Origin: an uncultured Lachnospiraceae bacterium
GTDB taxonomy: Bacteria > Bacillota > Clostridia > Lachnospirales > Lachnospiraceae
NCBI GenBank assembly: GCA_910579865.1
Contig: CAJTXA010000024.1
Coordinates: forward strand, 1-46,469
Length of the DNA stretch: 46,469 bases
Direction: 5' to 3'
Under the pieces are notes generated by a model. It saw nothing but the letters and a program-made list of their open reading frames with translations. It was not told the DNA's origin and made no database searches. Positions 42,775-46,469 of the stretch are shown in pieces. Made by a program: the position numbers and the translations under genes. The stretch's first letter is position 1; each line of letters opens with the position of its first letter.

Positions 42775-43806
42775 ATGATGAAAATGGAATTTTTAAGGAA
42801 ATTGCCAACCCCATCTGAATTAAAAGAACAATTTCCTGTAAGTAAAAAAATTGCTGCTATTAAAGAGAATAGAGATCAGGAAATTAGAGATATTTTTACT
42901 GGAAAATCAAATAAATTAATTTTGGTGATTGGGCCTTGTTCAGCAGATCATGAAGATGCAGTAATCGAATATATTTCAAGACTCTCTAAAGTACAAGAAA
43001 AAGTAAAAGAAAGAATTTTTATGATACCAAGAATTTATACAAATAAGCCAAGAACAATAGGAGTTGGGTATAAAGGAATGTTACATCAGCCAGATCCAGA
43101 GAAAAAAGAGGATATGTTAAAAGGGATTATTGCAATTCGGGAATTGCATACTCGTGCAGTAGAAGAAACAGGTTTTACTTGTGCGGACGAGATGCTTTAC
43201 CCAGAAAATCATATGTATCTTTCTGATTTACTTTCCTACGTAGCTGTTGGTGCACGTTCTGTAGAAGACCAACAACATAGATTAACAGCTAGTGGGATAG
43301 GAATACCAGTTGGAATGAAGAATCCAACAGGAGGAGATATTTCGGTTATGATGAATTCTATTATGGCTGCACAGAGTAGTCATACTTTTCTATATCGTGC
43401 TTGGGAGGTAAAGACAGAAGGTAATCCTTATGCACATGCAATTTTAAGGGGTTATGTAGATAAATTTGGAAGGAATATTCCAAATTACCATTACGAAGAT
43501 TTACAACATTTATTAGAATCTTATGAAGAAAAAGAATTGATGAATCCTGCTGTAATTGTAGATACCAATCATTCCAATTCTGGTAAACGCTATTTGGAAC
43601 AGATACGAATTTCAAAAGATATTGTGCATAGCTGTCGAGTATCAGCAGATATTCACAAATTAGTGAAAGGGTTGATGATAGAAAGCTATATTGAAAGTGG
43701 AAGCCAGAAGATCGGAGATGGCTGTTATGGAAAATCGATTACCGATCCTTGCCTTGGGTGGAAGGAATCCGAACGTTTAATTTATGAACTAGCAGAATTA
43801 TGGTAA
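42775..43806 (+). CDS. 3-deoxy-7-phosphoheptulonate synthase (class I DAHP synthase)
   Basis: A 343-aa enzyme joining phosphoenolpyruvate and erythrose 4-phosphate, the first step to aromatic amino acids. It is of the AroF/G/H type: LVIGPCSADHEDAV (catalytic Cys), RIYTNKPRTIGVGYKG, GARSVEDQQHR, GMKNPTGGD, DTNHSNSGK (metal-binding His), ADIHK and the C-terminal GKSITDPCLGWK. Which aromatic amino acid inhibits it is not visible. AGAGGAG precedes ATG 42775, with a second ATG directly after. It is likely co-transcribed with fumarase alpha, an unusual pairing. Confidence 0.96.
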   Translation: MMKMEFLRKLPTPSELKEQFPVSKKIAAIKENRDQEIRDIFTGKSNKLILVIGPCSADHEDAVIEYISRLSKVQEKVKERIFMIPRIYTNKPRTIGVGYKGMLHQPDPEKKEDMLKGIIAIRELHTRAVEETGFTCADEMLYPENHMYLSDLLSYVAVGARSVEDQQHRLTASGIGIPVGMKNPTGGDISVMMNSIMAAQSSHTFLYRAWEVKTEGNPYAHAILRGYVDKFGRNIPNYHYEDLQHLLESYEEKELMNPAVIVDTNHSNSGKRYLEQIRISKDIVHSCRVSADIHKLVKGLMIESYIESGSQKIGDGCYGKSITDPCLGWKESERLIYELAELW

Positions 43807-43847
43807 GAATAAAAAACAAAATAGTAGAAGAAACAAAAGAGAATCCC

Positions 43848-43876
43848 TTGTATATTTGCAAGTGTTATGTTATGAT
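43848..43876 (+). promoter_or_regulatory. Candidate promoter of the MATE gene
   Basis: TTGTAT (43848-43853), 17-base spacer, TATGAT (43871-43876), about 70 bases before the MATE start. Confidence 0.55.
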
Positions 43877-43947
43877 TGCAGATACGCTTATAGGAAGGAG
43901 TTTAAGTACAGTAAGAAAAAGACGGAAAAAAGGAGGCACATTTATTT

Positions 43948-45291
43948 ATGGAAGAGAATAAAATGGGAGTTATGCCCATAGATAAATTGATTATGTCTAT
44001 GTCATTACCAATTATGATTTCTATGTTGGTACAAGCATTATATAATATAGTGGACAGTGTTTTTGTATCCCAAATCAGTGAAAATGCCTTAACTGCAGTA
44101 TCAATGGCATTTCCAATTCAAAATTTGATGATAGCAGTAGGCGTAGGAACAGCAGTAGGTATGAATGCACTTTTAGCTCGTTCACTTGGACAAAAGGATT
44201 TTGATAAAGTAAATAAAGTTGCAGAAAATGCTATATTTTTAGCAATTTTAAGTTATTTAGCATTTTTAATAATAGGTTTATTTTTTGTAGAACCTTTCTA
44301 TCTTAGTCAAACTGATATTGAAGAAATTATTATTTTTGGAAAAGAATATATGACAATTTGCTGCTGTATGTCTTTTGGTATTTTTATACAGCTTATGTTT
44401 GAACGAATGTTGCAAGCTACTGGAAAAACAATTTATTCTATGTATACACAAGGAGTTGGAGCAATTGTAAATATTGTTTTAGATCCAATTTTAATATTTG
44501 GAGTATTTGGTATCCCTGGAATGGGAGTAACAGGGGCAGCAGTTGCAACAGTAATTGGACAAATTGTTGCTGGAATACTTGGAATTTATTTGAATCAGAA
44601 AAAGAATCGAGAAGTTAGAATACAAATGAAAGGTTTTCGTCCAGCAAAGGATATTATTATTCAAATCTATGGAATTGGAATTCCGTCTATCATTATGCAA
44701 GCAATTGGTTCAGTTATGAATTATGGAATGAATCGAATTTTAATTTCATTCACTTCTACTGCTACTGCTGTTTTTGGAGCTTATTTTAAATTACAAAGTT
44801 TTATTTTTATGCCTGTATTTGGTTTAAATAATGGTGTAATTCCTATTCTTGCTTATAATTATGGGGCATCTAATCGGGAACGTGTAATAAAAACAATTAA
44901 GCATAGTATTATTTATGCAATATCTATTATGGTAGTTGGATTATTTGTCTTTCAAGTTTTTCCTGAACCGTTATTGAGAATGTTTAAAGCGTCAGAAACG
45001 ATGTTGGCAATTGGAGTTCCTGCACTAAGGAGAATTAGTGTAAGTTTTTTATTGGCAGGGTTTTGTATTGCTTGTAGCAGTGTTTTTCAATCGCTTGGGA
45101 AAGCAGTTTATAGTATGGTTATTTCTGTAGCTCGACAGTTGGTAGTATTACTTCCCGTGGCTTATGGATTAGCACAGATTGGAAATGTAGACTTAGTTTG
45201 GTGGGCATTTCCAATTGCAGAGATGATGTCTTTAGGAATGACAATATTTTTTATGATACGAATTTATCGAAAAGTTATTTCACAAATTTAA
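43948..45291 (+). CDS. MATE-family multidrug/cation antiporter
   Basis: A 447-aa membrane protein with about twelve hydrophobic helices in two six-helix halves. Family segments seen are MSLPIMISMLVQALYNIVDSVFVSQ in helix 1-2, MAFPIQNLMIAVGVGTAVGMNALLAR, MLQATGKTIYSMYTQ, DPILIFGVFGIPGMGVTGAAVATVIGQ, and QSLGKAVYSMVISVARQ near the end. It probably exports organic cations or drugs by H+ or Na+ exchange; the substrate is unknown. ATG follows AAGGAGG. Its own promoter suggests an independent unit inserted between the fumarase genes. Confidence 0.95.
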   Translation: MEENKMGVMPIDKLIMSMSLPIMISMLVQALYNIVDSVFVSQISENALTAVSMAFPIQNLMIAVGVGTAVGMNALLARSLGQKDFDKVNKVAENAIFLAILSYLAFLIIGLFFVEPFYLSQTDIEEIIIFGKEYMTICCCMSFGIFIQLMFERMLQATGKTIYSMYTQGVGAIVNIVLDPILIFGVFGIPGMGVTGAAVATVIGQIVAGILGIYLNQKKNREVRIQMKGFRPAKDIIIQIYGIGIPSIIMQAIGSVMNYGMNRILISFTSTATAVFGAYFKLQSFIFMPVFGLNNGVIPILAYNYGASNRERVIKTIKHSIIYAISIMVVGLFVFQVFPEPLLRMFKASETMLAIGVPALRRISVSFLLAGFCIACSSVFQSLGKAVYSMVISVARQLVVLLPVAYGLAQIGNVDLVWWAFPIAEMMSLGMTIFFMIRIYRKVISQI

Positions 45292-45333
45292 TATAGAAGA
45301 TTGAATTTAGATAATTGTTTTTAGTGAAAAAGA

Positions 45334-45384
45334 AAACGCCAAGAATCATATAAATAATACATTTTATGGTTTTTGGTGTTTATT
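45334..45384 (+). terminator. Candidate terminator of the MATE gene
   Basis: AAACGCCAAGAATCATA pairs with TATGGTTTTTGGTGTTT in an imperfect stem with G-U pairs and a central loop; weak T run. Confidence 0.5.
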
Positions 45385-45400
45385 GAGGAGATGAAAGATA

Positions 45401-45427
45401 TTGACAAATATTTTATGATATGATAAT
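45401..45427 (+). promoter_or_regulatory. Candidate promoter of fumarase beta
   Basis: TTGACA (45401-45406) and GATAAT (45422-45427) with a short 15-base spacer. It lies about 95 bases before the fumarase beta start and after the MATE terminator, so the beta gene appears to have its own promoter. Confidence 0.45.
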
Positions 45428-45521
45428 TTTTTGTGTATTGCTTAATAAATTATTTTCTATAAGTTGATAAAAATTTCAGAATTTATTATATTATTTGAAT
45501 GATAGAGAGGTTGAAAAGGAT

Positions 45522-46076
45522 ATGAATCGATATATTAAGGCACCACTTATAGAGAAAGATGTACAAGACTTAAGATCGGGGGATTATGTATATATTACAG
45601 GAACGATTTATACAGCTAGAGATGCTGCACATAAAAGAATGTATGAAGCTCTTCAAAATGGAGAAAAAATTCCAATAGAATTAAAAAATAATATTATCTA
45701 TTATATGGGGCCTTCTCCAGCTAGAGAAGGTAAGGCAATTGGTTCAGCGGGACCTACAACTGCAAGCCGAATGGATAAGTATACTCCTTTATTATTAGAT
45801 TTGGGGTTAAAAGGAATGATTGGAAAAGGGAAACGAATGGATATTGTACAGAGCTCTCTTGTAAAAAATAAAGCTGTATATTTTGCAGCAGTTGGAGGTG
45901 CTGGTGCCTTGCTTTCAAAATGTATTTTGACTTCAGAAGTAATTGCCTATGATGATTTGGGAACAGAAGCTATTCGAAAGTTAGAGGTAGAAAATTTTCC
46001 TGTTATAGTCGTAATAGATTCAAAGGGAAATAATCTTTATGAAACAGCAATAAAGGATTATAGAGTGGAATATTAA
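45522..46076 (+). CDS. Class I fumarate hydratase, beta (C-terminal) subunit
   Basis: A 184-aa beta subunit (TtdB/FumA-C family). Typical segments are LRSGDYVYITGTIYTARDAAHKR, YYMGPSPAREGKAIGSAGPTTASRMDKYTP, GMIGKGKR, FAAVGGAGALLSKCI, and a C-terminal strand FPVIVVIDSKGNNLY. It completes the Fe-S hydro-lyase active site with the alpha subunit encoded at 41886-42728. ATG 45522 (MNRYIKAPL) fits the family start with AGAGAGG upstream; the open frame begins nine codons earlier with TTG at 45495. It is followed by tRNA-Ser. Confidence 0.92.
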   Translation: MNRYIKAPLIEKDVQDLRSGDYVYITGTIYTARDAAHKRMYEALQNGEKIPIELKNNIIYYMGPSPAREGKAIGSAGPTTASRMDKYTPLLLDLGLKGMIGKGKRMDIVQSSLVKNKAVYFAAVGGAGALLSKCILTSEVIAYDDLGTEAIRKLEVENFPVIVVIDSKGNNLYETAIKDYRVEY

Positions 46077-46094
46077 AAAATATTAAAAAATGTG

Positions 46095-46123
46095 TTGACA
46101 AAATGAATGATTACGAGTATAAT
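46095..46123 (+). promoter_or_regulatory. tRNA-Ser promoter (consensus)
   Basis: TTGACA (46095-46100), 17-base spacer, TATAAT (46118-46123), both perfect; about 46 bases before the tRNA start. Confidence 0.88.
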
Positions 46124-46175
46124 AATTTTTGCATCACAGTTGATGTATAATATCATATGGATAGAAAGAATTTCA

Positions 46176-46264
46176 GGAGATGTACTCAAGTTGGCTGAAG
46201 AGGCGCCCCTGCTAAGGGTGTAGGCTGGGCAACCGGTGCGAGGGTTCAAATCCCTCCATCTCCG
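46176..46264 (+). tRNA. tRNA-Ser (anticodon GCT)
   Basis: An 89-nt tRNA with a long variable arm. Acceptor GGAGATG pairs with CATCTCC, with G discriminator at 46264. The anticodon stem-loop CCCCTGCTAAGGG gives anticodon GCT (reads AGC/AGT). A variable arm of class II type follows, then T-loop GTTCAAATC. No CCA is encoded. Confidence 0.97.
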
Positions 46265-46340
46265 TTTTTCAAATTGTTCCATAGGATATATTTTTTTAGC
46301 TTTTTATTTGTATGCTAAATAAAAAATATATAAAAAGTAG

Positions 46341-46369
46341 TTGACAAAAAAAAATCACTGTGGTATAGT
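46341..46369 (+). promoter_or_regulatory. Strong promoter, probably of an rRNA operon
   Basis: TTGACA (46341-46346), 17-base spacer, TATAGT (46364-46369). It is followed by a leader with AACCTTGATAATTGAA (46399-46414) and AACCTTGAAAATTCAA (46429-46444), similar to 16S leader sequences of Firmicutes. The 16S gene would start just past the window end. Confidence 0.7.
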
Positions 46370-46469
46370 AAATGAGTTGCTACTGATGTAGTAAATCGAA
46401 CCTTGATAATTGAACAGTATAAAAAACCAACCTTGAAAATTCAATTTGAGAATCAAAACAAAGTTGTGA
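46370..46469 (+). other. Probable rRNA leader, cut by the window end
   Basis: No gene lies after the promoter at 46341. Two direct repeats spaced 30 bases apart, beginning AACCTTG, resemble the ACCTTGAAAACTGAA element upstream of rRNA genes in Firmicutes; this identification rests on memory of that element. Confidence 0.5.

Noticed and set aside
1..46469. CRISPR arrays, toxin-antitoxin pairs and restriction-modification genes
   Set aside because: Looked for by eye on both strands; no repeat-spacer array and no such gene pair was seen.

Overview
The window looks like the origin-of-replication region of a low-GC Gram-positive bacterium of the Clostridia, most likely a Lachnospiraceae-type gut anaerobe. 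The evidence is AT-rich DNA, the rpmH/dnaA-dnaN-recF-gyrB-gyrA order, a Soj/Spo0J (parA/parB) locus with canonical parS sites, genes resembling the clostridial families DUF3881 and DUF4446, a Rex-controlled adhE, and oxygen-handling hemerythrins. The family assignment is inference; no 16S gene is inside the window.

Layout. Positions 1-1705 are the scar of an integrated element: a 5'-truncated, amber-interrupted tyrosine integrase lies beside a tRNA-Arg(CCT) gene. A decayed DDE-transposase insertion sequence follows (about 2.3-3.85 kb), with a small off-origin DnaA-box cluster between. From 3.9 to 12.1 kb is an accessory block on the plus strand: tandem bacteriohemerythrin, DEDDh exonuclease, an unrecognised protein, an ATP-grasp protein, an AEC transporter, an orphan ABC ATPase, a macrodomain remnant, an unrecognised membrane protein and a PatB-type C-S lyase. 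Because oriC lies to the right, these genes are read toward the origin. adhE (minus) follows, with a perfect Rex operator.

From 16 to 31.6 kb most genes are on the minus strand, reading away from oriC: a kinase-like phosphotransferase, an HD-GYP protein, DUF4446, parB, parA, three parS sites, a DegU/DegS-like two-component pair, then (after a plus-strand alpha/beta hydrolase) rsmG, mnmG, mnmE, jag, yidC, yidD, rnpA and rpmH. Dense DnaA boxes lie on both sides of dnaA (31.8-32.1 kb and 33.66-33.84 kb), giving a bipartite oriC.

Right of oriC, on the plus strand: dnaA, dnaN, yaaA-type S4 protein, recF, gyrB, gyrA; then a BlaI/MecI-type repressor (minus), class I fumarase alpha subunit, DAHP synthase, a MATE transporter, fumarase beta subunit, tRNA-Ser(GCT), and a consensus promoter plus leader that probably drives an rRNA operon starting just beyond the window.

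I found no convincing novel defence or signalling system. The observations most worth checking are the fumarase whose two subunits are split by two unrelated genes, the tandem hemerythrin with Gln at a usual His position in both domains, the parS sites embedded in degenerate ~96-bp repeats, the off-origin DnaA-box clusters, and the collapsed macrodomain gene that keeps an intact promoter.
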